Source: JABGQS01 sp963674545 (lineage in GTDB: Bacteria; Bacillota; Clostridia; Christensenellales; SZUA-584). From it: a DNA stretch of 64,000 bases. The DNA lies in NCBI GenBank assembly GCA_963674545.2, contig CAXXFB010000001.1, forward strand, positions 620,001 through 684,000, read 5' to 3'. Shown one piece after another: positions 1-8,190 of this stretch. Numbering within the stretch: position 1 is the stretch's first letter; every line of letters begins with the position of its first letter. A model generated the notes under the pieces. That model was not told where the DNA came from and made no database searches. It saw nothing but the letters and a program-made list of their open reading frames with translations. The translations under genes and the position numbers were made by a program.

Positions 1-1072
1 CATATAGCATATCTTTCTTTTTTTCAAGTTCCAAAGTAAGCTCTGCGATAAGCTCTTCGCTTCCGATAAGGTCTTCAAGCTCCTGCTCAGCATTTTTGAT
101 GTAATTGCCGTCAACTGTAGCATCACCATATTTTCTGCCTAGACTGCTTATCAGTGAAAGCCGCAGTTCTATATCTTCAAGCTCTCCAGCATCAAAATAG
201 TTTTCGCTCATCTCACTGCTGATACTTGATGCAATCTCTTCAACAATGTAGTAAGCTTCATCCACCTTGGCTGAAAGCTCTTCAAATTTCTTGTCTACGT
301 CCTCTATCCCCTGCAGCTTCTGCCCAGCATCTTTGAGCATGGCAAGCACATTCTCGTCCTCATCATATAAATAATCATAAGCACCTGACAGCGCTTCGGC
401 TATTCTTTCGGCAGAGTTTAAAAGAACCTTTTGTTGTTTAAGCTCTTCTTCTTCATCTTTTCTAATCGCTGCTTTTTGAATTTCATCTATCTGAAAGCGC
501 AGCATATCTATACGCCGCTCTCTGTCGCCTTCATTACCTGAAATTGATAAAAGCCGTTTCTTTACGGCTGAAAATTCTCTGTATAGTTGTTTTGTTTTCT
601 GCTTTGCCTGTTCTATGCCTTCTCCGAAAGCATCAAGCATTCCGATATGATTTTTCTCATTCAGCAGCGACTGATGTTCGTGCTGTCCATGAATATCCAC
701 AAGAAGGTCGCTCGTCTGCTTTAGCACAGCAAGCGTTACAAGTACTCCGTTTATTCGGCATACGTTTTTTCCTGCTACGCTAAGTTCTCTTGATAAAACT
801 ACTATGCCGTCGTCTGCGTCTATCTCCTGCTCGTCCAATATCTTAAGAGTCTCAGATGGAACATCCTCGAACCATGCTTCTACGACAGCTTTGTCCTGCC
901 CCGAACGAATAAGCTCCCTATCGGCACGCTCACCAAGCGCCAAGTTAACGGAATCAACTATTATAGATTTGCCGGCACCCGTTTCACCTGAAAGCACACC
1001 AAGGCCTGTGCTGAGTGATATTTCAAGCTCGTCTATAAGAGCTATATTTTTTATTTTCAGTCTGCTCAACAT
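1..1072 (-). CDS. recN: DNA repair protein RecN, 3' end beyond window
   Basis: The frame is open without a stop from the ATG at 1072 to the window edge, giving about 357 N-terminal residues of an SMC-like ATPase of roughly 550-570 residues. RecN acts early in recombinational repair of double-strand breaks. The N-terminus reads MLSRLKIKNIALIDELEI, followed by a Walker A motif GETGAGKS at residues 29-36 and the Q-loop-like VDIHGQHEHQSLL. A long charged coiled coil then begins (KKRLLSISGNEGDRERRID). The C-terminal ATPase half is outside the window, so this is truncation by the window and not a pseudogene. It lies 22 bases after argR, the usual argR-recN order of Firmicutes. Confidence 0.95.
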   Translation of the reverse strand, partial: MLSRLKIKNIALIDELEISLSTGLGVLSGETGAGKSIIVDSVNLALGERADRELIRSGQDKAVVEAWFEDVPSETLKILDEQEIDADDGIVVLSRELSVAGKNVCRINGVLVTLAVLKQTSDLLVDIHGQHEHQSLLNEKNHIGMLDAFGEGIEQAKQKTKQLYREFSAVKKRLLSISGNEGDRERRIDMLRFQIDEIQKAAIRKDEEEELKQQKVLLNSAERIAEALSGAYDYLYDEDENVLAMLKDAGQKLQGIEDVDKKFEELSAKVDEAYYIVEEIASSISSEMSENYFDAGELEDIELRLSLISSLGRKYGDATVDGNYIKNAEQELEDLIGSEELIAELTLELEKKKDMLY

Positions 1073-1094
1073 ATTTCTATCAGTTCACCCTAGC

Positions 1095-1547
1095 TTAGCG
1101 TGCTATCATCTTTCTAAGAGAATCTGCAACGAACGTCTGCATGCCTGCTTTTTTGATTGCCACAAATATAGTGTTATCGCCTGCGATACACCCGGAAATC
1201 TCCGTCATGTTCATTTCATCAATAGCCTCTGCAGCTACGCTTGCGCTGCCCGTCATAGTATGAACGACCACCATGCCCACAGCTTCGTCAACCGAAATAA
1301 CAGTTTCGCTGAATACCCTGCGGAATACATCGAATTTACCGCTCTGCTCAAGACCGTTGGCTGCATACTTATATGAACCGTCGCTTGACTGTGCCTTGAT
1401 AAGTTTCAGCTCTTTTATGTCACGGGAAATCGTAGCCTGGGTAACCTCGAACCCCTTTTTTTTCAGCAATAGGGCAAGTTCGTCTTGTGTCTCAACGTTA
1501 TTTTCTTCAATAACTTTGAGTATCATGTTTTGTCTGCCTGCTTTCAT
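1095..1547 (-). CDS. argR: Arginine repressor ArgR
   Basis: This 150-residue protein is full length for the ArgR/AhrC family of hexameric arginine-responsive regulators. The N-terminal winged helix (residues 1-70) has the family motif VTQATISRDIKELKLIK. The C-terminal arginine-binding domain contains VHTMTGSASVAAEAID and the SGCIAGDNTIFVA segment, in which the GDNT aspartate contacts arginine in known members. An SD AGAGG lies upstream of the ATG. It sits between nadK and recN in an apparent operon; ArgR in this position is common in Clostridia and may control genes elsewhere. Confidence 0.95.
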   Translation of the reverse strand: MKAGRQNMILKVIEENNVETQDELALLLKKKGFEVTQATISRDIKELKLIKAQSSDGSYKYAANGLEQSGKFDVFRRVFSETVISVDEAVGMVVVHTMTGSASVAAEAIDEMNMTEISGCIAGDNTIFVAIKKAGMQTFVADSLRKMIAR

Positions 1548-1596
1548 AAAAAAGCCTCTTTTCTTATTTATTCATAGACTTTCGAAAAGTCAAAGC

Positions 1597-2442
1597 TTAT
1601 TTATCCCAGTTCAAAAATTTAGACCTGAGAAGAGGATAGAAATACCCTTCTTTAAATCTTATAAAATGCGCCAGATGTTTAGATTTTTTGATGTCTACGA
1701 CTTCACCTTTCTGCATTCTTCTGACAACAACCCCATCGCTCGTAAGCAGTGCCCCCGAATCTGTTAGCGGCTTTAAAGTTATCATATCCTCACTCGAAGC
1801 AATAATAGTTTTAGAATGAAGCGTATGCGCATTGAGCGGAGTAGCAAGCATGCATTTTAGTTTCGGACACACTATTGGTCCGCCCGCAGATAATGAATAT
1901 GCCGTAGACCCCGTTGGTGTCGCAACGAGCATACCGTCACACGGCATCCTGTCTGCCAGCGCTCCGTTTATGATAAGTTCTATGTTGATCATCCTTGCCA
2001 TGTCTTCCTTGACAAGCGCTATATCGTTAAGAGCCGTCACAGAGCATTCCCTGCCGCCCTGTTCGTCTTTAACACTGCCATAGAGCATGAGCCGCTCTTC
2101 CACATAATAATCGCCTTTTTGTATCCTGTCTATTGCGTTGTCTATTTCATCCAGTTCAACTTCAGACAAAAAGCCAAGGCGGCCAAGGTTTATACCTAGT
2201 ATACCTACGCCGTATTCGCAGCCATCAGTTGCGGCTTTTAGTATAGTACCGTCTCCGCCAAGTACTATCAAGCAATCGGTCTTGGAATAATCTATCTTTT
2301 TCGTCTCACCTTCGGGCATTCCCGAAGGGTCGAAATAAACGTCTATCCCACGTTGGCGAAGATTCCTCGCAACGCTGACAGCGCCTTTATAACCTTTATC
2401 TTTTTTAGGATTTGCGATTATCCCAACTTTTTTTAAAGTCAT
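1597..2442 (-). CDS. nadK: NAD kinase
   Basis: ATP-dependent NAD kinase makes NADP from NAD. Visible family motifs are the nucleotide-binding VLGGDGTILKAA, the NAD-site ATPTGSTAYSLSAGGPI, and the N-terminal KKVGIIANPKKD. The open frame runs back to 2478, but the extra residues (MYNYSTLFIIFC) do not match family starts, so the ATG at 2442 (MTLKKVGIIANP) is preferred, giving 281 residues. No clear SD precedes either ATG, so the start remains uncertain. It lies between tlyA and argR, a common clostridial arrangement. Confidence 0.93.
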   Translation of the reverse strand: MTLKKVGIIANPKKDKGYKGAVSVARNLRQRGIDVYFDPSGMPEGETKKIDYSKTDCLIVLGGDGTILKAATDGCEYGVGILGINLGRLGFLSEVELDEIDNAIDRIQKGDYYVEERLMLYGSVKDEQGGRECSVTALNDIALVKEDMARMINIELIINGALADRMPCDGMLVATPTGSTAYSLSAGGPIVCPKLKCMLATPLNAHTLHSKTIIASSEDMITLKPLTDSGALLTSDGVVVRRMQKGEVVDIKKSKHLAHFIRFKEGYFYPLLRSKFLNWDK

Positions 2443-2518
2443 ACAAAATATTATAAACAATGTAGAATAATTATACAACCATATTCAGGCACATTGTTAT
2501 AAAATCTTATTATTTTCG

Positions 2519-3313
2519 TTAAAATGAGTTGCTATGAGCCGAATCGACAACGGCTTTCGCACTGGTTTCAACATTCATACCGCTGTCTGAAAGACAAGCA
2601 AGATATTCTATGTTGCCTTCCGGTCCTTTTATTGGGCTGAAGTCTAGCCCGCAGATAGTAAAACCACTTTGTTTTGCAAACTCAAGTATATCTTCAATAA
2701 CGCTGATATGCACGTCCTTGTCTCTGACAACACCCTTTTTACCTACGTTCTTTCTCCCTGCCTCAAACTGCGGTTTGATGAGTGCAGCTATGGTAAATGG
2801 CGGAGTCAGCACTCTTTTGAGAGCCGGCAATATCAGCTTTATGGAGATAAAAGACACATCTATGCTGGCAAAGTTTATGTCCTTATCAAACATCTTCTTT
2901 TCAATGTGCCTTGCATTAGTCCTCTCCATCACGCAGACACGTTCATCGTTCCTAAGCTTCCACGCAAGCTGCCCATATCCTACGTCTACAGCATAAACAA
3001 ACGATGCGCCTTCACGCAGCATACAATCAGTAAACCCTCCGGTAGATGCGCCAATATCTATAGCAACTTTCCCTGCGATGTCGAGCTCGAAGCTTTCTAT
3101 CGCCTTTTGCAGCTTTTTACCGCCCCTGCTGACAAACTCGTCACCGCCACGCACTTCAACTTCCTGTTTTTCCGATACCGTTGCAGACGGTTTATCGCAC
3201 ATTTTTCCATCTAAAAAAACATGCCCGGCAAACACATAGGCTTTGGCCTTCTCTCTGCTGGGTGCAAGTCCATTTTCAAACAGGTATATATCTATGCGTT
3301 TTTTATCCGGCAT
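2519..3313 (-). CDS. tlyA: TlyA family 2'-O-methyltransferase (16S/23S rRNA)
   Basis: The 264-residue protein has an N-terminal S4 RNA-binding domain (residues 5-65, RIDIYLFENGLAPSREKAKAY) joined to an FtsJ-like Rossmann methyltransferase with the SAM motif DIGASTGGFTDCML. In characterised members TlyA methylates ribose 2'-OH groups of rRNA; some homologs are called haemolysins on weak evidence. SD AGAGGTAG precedes the ATG and overlaps the stop of the upstream membrane protein gene, so translation is probably coupled. The neighbourhood tlyA-nadK-argR-recN is a conserved Firmicutes run and is also a reported genomic setting of OLE RNA. Confidence 0.92.
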   Translation of the reverse strand: MPDKKRIDIYLFENGLAPSREKAKAYVFAGHVFLDGKMCDKPSATVSEKQEVEVRGGDEFVSRGGKKLQKAIESFELDIAGKVAIDIGASTGGFTDCMLREGASFVYAVDVGYGQLAWKLRNDERVCVMERTNARHIEKKMFDKDINFASIDVSFISIKLILPALKRVLTPPFTIAALIKPQFEAGRKNVGKKGVVRDKDVHISVIEDILEFAKQSGFTICGLDFSPIKGPEGNIEYLACLSDSGMNVETSAKAVVDSAHSNSF

Positions 3314-3316
3314 GTT

Positions 3317-3931
3317 CTACCTCTTGTTAATCACTTTCGCTTTGGTGCATTTTCCAAGTATGTGTTTTGATATCTTCTCAAAATTATCTTGCTCTGTGTA
3401 AATATGATTTTTTGCAACGTGGTTCTCTGTAAGTACAAGCTTTTTGCTCCTGTTGTATACAACTACTTTTGTTACGGCTGAAAACTTCGTATACATGCTG
3501 CTTCTCGTTCCCGCCAATATGCTGCTTCCGACAGTCGACAGGCTGCCCGCTGCAATCCCCGCAACGGCCCCGATAAGAGCCATTTTCTTGACCTTGTCCA
3601 TTGTTCCTTTTGCTGTTATAAAGCTTACGCCCTTATCATCCATTTTGTACACAATGTCATATTTGCCGCCGTGCAAAGCTGCAAAAACAATATAATACGC
3701 TAATAAAGTGAGTACCGCAAGACCAAGAAAAACAAGTCCGAAAACTTCAGCAACTTCAATGAATACACTTGTCGTTAGGTCTCCTTCTATGAGGGCCAGC
3801 ACAAGTACAAACATCATTATTGCTATAACTGTAAACAAAAATATCTTTATAATCGTCTTTGGAACCGAAGCATCTTTAAAAATGCGCATCCTATAGTCCC
3901 ATGTATAATTGCTGTCTTTTGTTTGCGCCAC
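3317..3931 (-). CDS. Membrane protein of unknown function between oapA and tlyA
   Basis: I do not recognise this 204-residue protein. It begins with GTG at 3931, supported by a strong SD AAGGAG 8 bases upstream. Two clear membrane segments lie near residues 27-50 and 63-90. A Gly/Ala/Ser-rich hydrophobic stretch follows near 115-142 (GAVAGIAAGSLSTVGSSILAG), then a basic C-terminal domain rich in Lys and Val. It starts 12 bases after the oapA stop and ends just before tlyA, so it is probably co-transcribed with OLE RNA and oapA. That makes it a candidate partner of the OLE ribonucleoprotein, but this is inference from position only. Confidence 0.75.
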   Translation of the reverse strand: MAQTKDSNYTWDYRMRIFKDASVPKTIIKIFLFTVIAIMMFVLVLALIEGDLTTSVFIEVAEVFGLVFLGLAVLTLLAYYIVFAALHGGKYDIVYKMDDKGVSFITAKGTMDKVKKMALIGAVAGIAAGSLSTVGSSILAGTRSSMYTKFSAVTKVVVYNRSKKLVLTENHVAKNHIYTEQDNFEKISKHILGKCTKAKVINKR

Positions 3932-3943
3932 TTAATTGCTCCT

Positions 3944-4516
3944 TTATTTAACATTTTTCTTTTTAGGTGGTGTATTGTTTTTATCGTCTTTGACGAAAAC
4001 CATAACTACTGATGATACAATGCCTACTATCTCTTTATTTTTTTTGATCGCCAGAGTTTTACCTGCCGCTTTGCCGGCTACAGTGAAAGCTGCAATAAGA
4101 CTGGACATTACTATTACCCATACTATTTCGCTTGCGTCACCTCTTATTGCGACGCTGACCGCAACAGCAGCACCGGCCGCGCCGCTTACGATTCCGCACA
4201 TATCTCCCACCACGTCCCCGCATATGTTAGATACGATATCAGCGTTTCTAAGCAGCTTAATAGCGCTCTTTGCCTTTTTGATTTTCTTTGAAGCCATTGA
4301 AATGAACGGTGCAGGGTCACAGGTCGCAAATGCTATGCCAATTATATCGAACACTACGCCTATCAAAATAATTAATACAATAATAAAAGCAGCCGCTATG
4401 GTAGGTAGATTGTCCATCAGCGACTCTGTTGCCACGCTGAGCCCTGCTGTAAAAACAAGTGTGATCAGAAAGATCTTCAGCGCCCAATATTTAATGCCTG
4501 TTTTCTTTTTAGCCAT
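3944..4516 (-). CDS. oapA: OapA-type OLE RNA-associated membrane protein
   Basis: This is a 190-residue basic integral membrane protein with about four hydrophobic segments (near residues 12-30, 37-63, 100-150). The central block FDIIGIAFATCDPAPFISMASKK followed by LLRNADIVSNICGDVVGDMCGIVSG resembles, from memory, the conserved core of OapA proteins, which bind OLE RNA and hold it at the membrane. SD AAAGGA lies 5 bases before the ATG. It begins 39 bases after the 3' end of the predicted OLE RNA, on the same strand, which is the usual arrangement for the pair. Position and sequence support each other. Bacillus work links the complex to magnesium, ethanol and cold tolerance; nothing here shows which applies. 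Confidence 0.85.
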   Translation of the reverse strand: MAKKKTGIKYWALKIFLITLVFTAGLSVATESLMDNLPTIAAAFIIVLIILIGVVFDIIGIAFATCDPAPFISMASKKIKKAKSAIKLLRNADIVSNICGDVVGDMCGIVSGAAGAAVAVSVAIRGDASEIVWVIVMSSLIAAFTVAGKAAGKTLAIKKNKEIVGIVSSVVMVFVKDDKNNTPPKKKNVK

Positions 4517-4555
4517 AATCCTTTGTTAAAAATATCATTTATAAAAAAGAAATAA

Positions 4556-5172
4556 AAGGGTGGTGATATTTTGGATAAACCTTGCAGCTTAGGTCCAGTA
4601 GGATTTCCCTTCAAGAGTACTCCCCGTCGCCGATGGAGCGGTTTCCCTTTAAACCCTGAAATGCGACGTTACCGTTCACATGACTGGATTGCCGTTTAGA
4701 CCACACTATAATCTCCAAAATACCTGGGTGCAATGTGTATTTCAGACACTTACACACATACAGTCTAGGAGTTTTCCTCGACAGCACAAACGCGATTTCT
4801 AGCCTCTTTTGCCATGCGGGTTTCATGCAGCAATCGTTCCAAAAGTACGTGGCCTTTGTACTCTCGGGCGTGTTCTGTACTACACCCCGTATAACTCAAG
4901 GCAGGCTACTCTGTACACAGCTTTTCACCGCATAACAGGTTTAATCCCAAGTAGTAGCATTAAGTGTCCCATGTTGCCACCTGCTTGGGTCTCCACGGAA
5001 GCAGGGTCATCGCCCGCATGCCATTGCGGATCGCCCCACGACCTTAACTCCCAGCATCAGCCCCGGGCTGGGCGCCCTAGGCCAACACAAGGAACTTCAT
5101 CGATGTGCCCTTTAGCGGATTTTTAGCCCCGCTTTCAAAATCGCAGTACCGACTAGAATACTGCACCACCTT
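4556..5172 (-). ncRNA. ole: OLE RNA (ornate, large, extremophilic RNA)
   Basis: A stretch of about 617 bases between recA and oapA has no credible gene and is visibly structured. A consensus promoter ends just upstream of 5172. The two ends pair: AAGGTGGTG at 5172-5164 with CACCACCCTT at 4565-4556. Internal hairpins include CCTGCTT/AAGCAGG (4980-4986 with 4999-5005), CCGCA/TGCGG (5014-5018 with 5025-5029) and CCCAGC/GCTGGG (5050-5055 with 5067-5072). Length matches OLE RNA (about 600 nt), and the downstream gene is OapA-like and close to tlyA/nadK/argR/recN, a known OLE setting. Short frames within it are shadows. A covariance-model search was not possible, so the family call rests on length, structure and neighbours. 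Confidence 0.85.
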
Positions 5173-5177
5173 ACGTT

Positions 5178-5206
5178 ATTATACATTATCTGCCTTCACA
5201 TTTCAA
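5178..5206 (-). promoter_or_regulatory. Sigma-A promoter for OLE RNA-oapA
   Basis: On the minus strand a -35 TTGAAA (5206-5201) and a -10 TATAAT (5183-5178) are separated by exactly 17 bases. Transcription would start near 5171-5172, at the first paired base of the OLE closing stem. This lies 25 bases beyond the recA stop, so the RNA can be made independently of recA. Confidence 0.8.
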
Positions 5207-5231
5207 TTCGTTCACATTTATTTTACTTTTA

Positions 5232-6275
5232 TCAGTCATCCGAGTCTTGTATATCTTCCGAATCGTCTGCGCTCGCTGCTTTCATCTTGCCAAGGCCGTA
5301 CTCTTCAAGTATTTTCGCTTTGAGCAGGTTATAAACGTCTTTGTTCTCCTTCAGGTATAGTCTGGCATTGTCTTTGCCCTGCGCTATCCTTTCATCACCA
5401 TAATAGAACCACGAGCCGGATTTTTTGATTATACCCATCTCAGTTCCAAGGTTAATTACACTGCTTTCCGCAGATATCCCTTCCCCGTAGAATATATCGA
5501 ATTCCGCTTTCTTGAACGGAGGCGCAACCTTGTTCTTTGCTACTTTTATCCTGGTACGGTTTCCTATCATGTCTGCACCGTTTTTAAGCGTCTCAATGCG
5601 CCTTACATCAAGCCTGACAGAGGAATAGAATTTGAGCGCTCGTCCGCCGGGAGTCGTTTCCGGATTACCAAACATAACGCCGACTTTTTCTCTTAACTGG
5701 TTTATAAATACGGCTACAGTACCGGATTTGCTTATTATTCCGGCAAGCTTTCTTAGTGCCTGAGACATCAGCCGTGCCTGCAGTCCCACATGCGACTGTC
5801 CCATCTCGCCGTCTATCTCTGCCTTTGGCACCAGTGCAGCAACAGAATCGATAACTATTATGTCGATAGCTCCAGACCTTACCAGAGCTTCGGTTATTTC
5901 CAGCGCCTGCTCACCCGTATCCGGCTGTGACACGTAAAGATTGTCTATGTCTACTCCGAGGTTAGAAGCATAAGTCGGGTCAAGCGCATGCTCTGCGTCT
6001 ATAAACGCCGCAGCTCCGCCCAGCTTCTGAGCTTCTGCAACCATGTGCAGCGCAACAGTTGTCTTACCTGAAGATTCAGGTCCATACACTTCTATTATTC
6101 TTCCTCTTGGCACGCCGCCCACACCAAGCGCAATATCCAGCTCCAGGCATCCTGTCGGTATGACGTCCACAGGCAGCCCTACGGAATCACCAAGTTTCAT
6201 TACGCTGCCCTTGCCGAATTGTTTCTCTATCTGGTTCAACGCCATATCGAGCGCTTTTTGTTTTTCTGCTGACAT
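5232..6275 (-). CDS. recA: Recombinase RecA
   Basis: The 347-residue protein is full length for bacterial RecA, the ATP-dependent strand-exchange protein that also triggers LexA cleavage. It shows Walker A GPESSGKT at residues 65-72, Walker B IIVIDSVAALVPKAEIDGEMG, loop L2 region FINQLREKVGVMFGNPETTPGGRALKFY and a short acidic C-terminus (DDSEDIQDSDD). SD AGGAGGGG precedes the ATG. It sits between pgsA and the OLE RNA. No clear LexA box is visible upstream. Confidence 0.98.
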   Translation of the reverse strand: MSAEKQKALDMALNQIEKQFGKGSVMKLGDSVGLPVDVIPTGCLELDIALGVGGVPRGRIIEVYGPESSGKTTVALHMVAEAQKLGGAAAFIDAEHALDPTYASNLGVDIDNLYVSQPDTGEQALEITEALVRSGAIDIIVIDSVAALVPKAEIDGEMGQSHVGLQARLMSQALRKLAGIISKSGTVAVFINQLREKVGVMFGNPETTPGGRALKFYSSVRLDVRRIETLKNGADMIGNRTRIKVAKNKVAPPFKKAEFDIFYGEGISAESSVINLGTEMGIIKKSGSWFYYGDERIAQGKDNARLYLKENKDVYNLLKAKILEEYGLGKMKAASADDSEDIQDSDD

Positions 6276-6305
6276 ATTGCCCCTCCTGATTAATCTTGTA
6301 TTCTG

Positions 6306-6314
6306 ATTATAACA
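6306..6314 (-). promoter_or_regulatory. Extended -10 promoter of recA
   Basis: The minus strand reads TGTTATAAT, a TGn-extended -10 hexamer, about 30 bases before the recA start. No good -35 is present 16-18 bases upstream, as is usual for extended -10 promoters. Confidence 0.5.
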
Positions 6315-6317
6315 CAG

Positions 6318-6340
6318 TTAAAGTCCCTTTTTGCGGACTC
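6318..6340 (-). terminator. Weak terminator after pgsA
   Basis: Minus-strand hairpin AGTCC-loop-GGACT (6339-6335 with 6326-6322), followed by TTAAC. The T-run is short, so read-through into recA is likely. Confidence 0.35.
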
Positions 6341-6894
6341 TAGAAAAGCGTTTTTAAAACCTGCCTGTTTTTTATGAAATAGTCCACAAGGCTCACAACT
6401 GCTATTACAGCGCTCGCCCACATCAGCACCAGCCCAAGCGGAAAATTCCATGAATCCCAAGTGAATATATAACCTTCTACAAGCACTGTACAGACAGCCA
6501 CGATCTGTACGACTGTTTTTATCTTCCCCAGTCCGCTTGCCGCAACCACCTTGCCTTCAGCCGCAGCAATCAACCGCAGTCCGCTTACTATAAACTCTCT
6601 GCCAATGAGTATTATTACGACTATAGCACTCATACGAAAATCCTCGACCGTCATCAGCATTACAAGCGCACTGCAAACAAGAAGTTTATCCGCTATCGGG
6701 TCGATAAGCTTGCCAAAGTTAGTTACTATATCATGTTTTCTTGCCAATCTTCCGTCAAGAAGATCTGTAATTGCCGCAATGACAAAGATAACGGCGGCGT
6801 AAAGATATTGATACTTTATATTTATATAAAAAAATGCAATAAATATTGGTATTAATATTATCCTTGCAAGAGTAAGTTTGTTAGCTATATTCAT
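6340..6894 (-). CDS. pgsA: CDP-diacylglycerol-glycerol-3-phosphate 3-phosphatidyltransferase
   Basis: This 184-residue membrane enzyme makes phosphatidylglycerol phosphate, the committed step to phosphatidylglycerol. The CDP-alcohol phosphotransferase signature is intact: DLLDGRLARKHDIVTNFGKLIDPIADK, with the D-DG-AR-G-D-D pattern. About five membrane segments span the protein. Its ATG overlaps the rimO stop as ATGA, so it is translationally coupled to rimO. The order rimO-pgsA-recA is conserved in Firmicutes. Confidence 0.95.
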   Translation of the reverse strand: MNIANKLTLARIILIPIFIAFFYINIKYQYLYAAVIFVIAAITDLLDGRLARKHDIVTNFGKLIDPIADKLLVCSALVMLMTVEDFRMSAIVVIILIGREFIVSGLRLIAAAEGKVVAASGLGKIKTVVQIVAVCTVLVEGYIFTWDSWNFPLGLVLMWASAVIAVVSLVDYFIKNRQVLKTLF

Positions 6895-8189
6895 TTTGTC
6901 TCCCCTAAAAGATCGTATTCATATGCTTTTTCTATAACAACATCCACAAAGCTTCCGGCTTCCAGCATATTCTTTGTTGATATATATGTTATCCCATCCA
7001 CATCCGGCGCCTGGCCCATTGTCCTGCCAACGGCCAGTCCCGTTTCTTCGTCAAATCCGTCAACTATAACACGCTGCGTTTTGCCTATGCTGTCTTCGCA
7101 TATCTGCTGCGATATACCCTCCTGCAGCGCCATGACTTCGTTATATCTCTGTCTCTTTACCTCTTCAGATATCTGCCCGGGCAGTTTCTCTGCAGGCGTG
7201 CCGTCTTCGTTAGAATAGCGGAACACACCGAGTCTCTCGAACCTAAGCTCCTTGACAGCATCCAGCATCTCACTAAAATCCTCCTGCGTTTCACCCGGAA
7301 ATCCAACTATTAGCGTAGTCCTTATGGTAAAGCTCTTTTCATGTAGTTTCTTTACAATACGCTTTGAAGACTCTTTTGTATTTCTTCTGTTCATGCGCTT
7401 TAAAATAGCGTCACTGAAATGCTGTATTGGTATGTCCATATAGTTACAAACGTTGTCATGCTTTTGCATAACCGCTATAAGCTCGTTTGTTATTCCCTCC
7501 GGATAGCAGTAAAGCAGTCTTACCCAGCCATCCTTCATTATTTCTGCGGCACGGTCAACCAGCTGTGCGATCATCGGTTCTCCAAGGTCGGTGCCATACT
7601 TAGTCGTATCCTGGGCTATCAGTATTATTTCCTTCACACCGCCGTCACGCAGGTCTTCAATTTCTGTGAGTATGCTCTCTATGTCCCTGCTCTTCAACGG
7701 ACCTCTAATGTATGGGATAGCGCAATAGCTGCACTTGTTGTCACATCCTTCGGCTATCTTGACATATGCTATATGCGATGGTGTAGTAAGTACCCGTTCA
7801 ACCAGCTCTTCATCTATCCTGTCGGTACAGAAACACTTCTTGCCTTCCAGCGCCATGTTTATAGCTTCGTTGATTTTCGAGTAGCTTGACACCCCAAGGA
7901 AAACGTCGACTTCCGGCAGCTCTTCAGAAAGCTCGTCAGCATACCTCTGGGAAAGGCATCCAGTTACAATGAGTTTGCCCGGATACTGCGCCATCTCCAG
8001 TATGGTATCTATCGATTCCTGCTTAGCATCACCTATGAATCCGCAGGTGTTTACAATTATAATGTCAGCACTCTGCGGGTCCTGCGTCAGCGCAGCGTTG
8101 CTGTGTGCAAGAATCCCAAGCATATGCTCTGTATCTATCTGGTTTTTTACACACCCCAGCGAGACCACGTATATTAATACTTTGTCCAT
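6891..8189 (-). CDS. rimO: Ribosomal protein S12 methylthiotransferase RimO
   Basis: A radical-SAM methylthiotransferase that modifies an aspartate of ribosomal protein S12. The N-terminal domain carries three cysteines (SLGCVKNQ, VNTCGF, VTGCLSQR) for one cluster. The radical-SAM motif CDNKCSYC holds the second cluster, and a C-terminal TRAM domain ends the protein. The ATG at 8189 (MDKVLIYVVSLGC) is chosen: SD GAGGAG is well placed and it follows the ftsK stop by one base. A longer frame to 8222 adds residues unlike the family. About 432 residues. Confidence 0.95.
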   Translation of the reverse strand: MDKVLIYVVSLGCVKNQIDTEHMLGILAHSNAALTQDPQSADIIIVNTCGFIGDAKQESIDTILEMAQYPGKLIVTGCLSQRYADELSEELPEVDVFLGVSSYSKINEAINMALEGKKCFCTDRIDEELVERVLTTPSHIAYVKIAEGCDNKCSYCAIPYIRGPLKSRDIESILTEIEDLRDGGVKEIILIAQDTTKYGTDLGEPMIAQLVDRAAEIMKDGWVRLLYCYPEGITNELIAVMQKHDNVCNYMDIPIQHFSDAILKRMNRRNTKESSKRIVKKLHEKSFTIRTTLIVGFPGETQEDFSEMLDAVKELRFERLGVFRYSNEDGTPAEKLPGQISEEVKRQRYNEVMALQEGISQQICEDSIGKTQRVIVDGFDEETGLAVGRTMGQAPDVDGITYISTKNMLEAGSFVDVVIEKAYEYDLLGETK

Positions 8190-8190
8190 T

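Noticed and set aside
1..1072. recN as a truncated pseudogene
   Set aside because: The frame is open to the window edge; the cut is artificial.
4556..5172. The large RNA as tmRNA or RNase P RNA
   Set aside because: No tRNA-like ends with CCA, no tag reading frame and no RNase P core motifs were seen; OapA next door points to OLE RNA.
4611..5323. Several short open frames on both strands between recA and oapA
   Set aside because: They lack SD sequences and family similarity, and lie inside the structured RNA; they are shadows.
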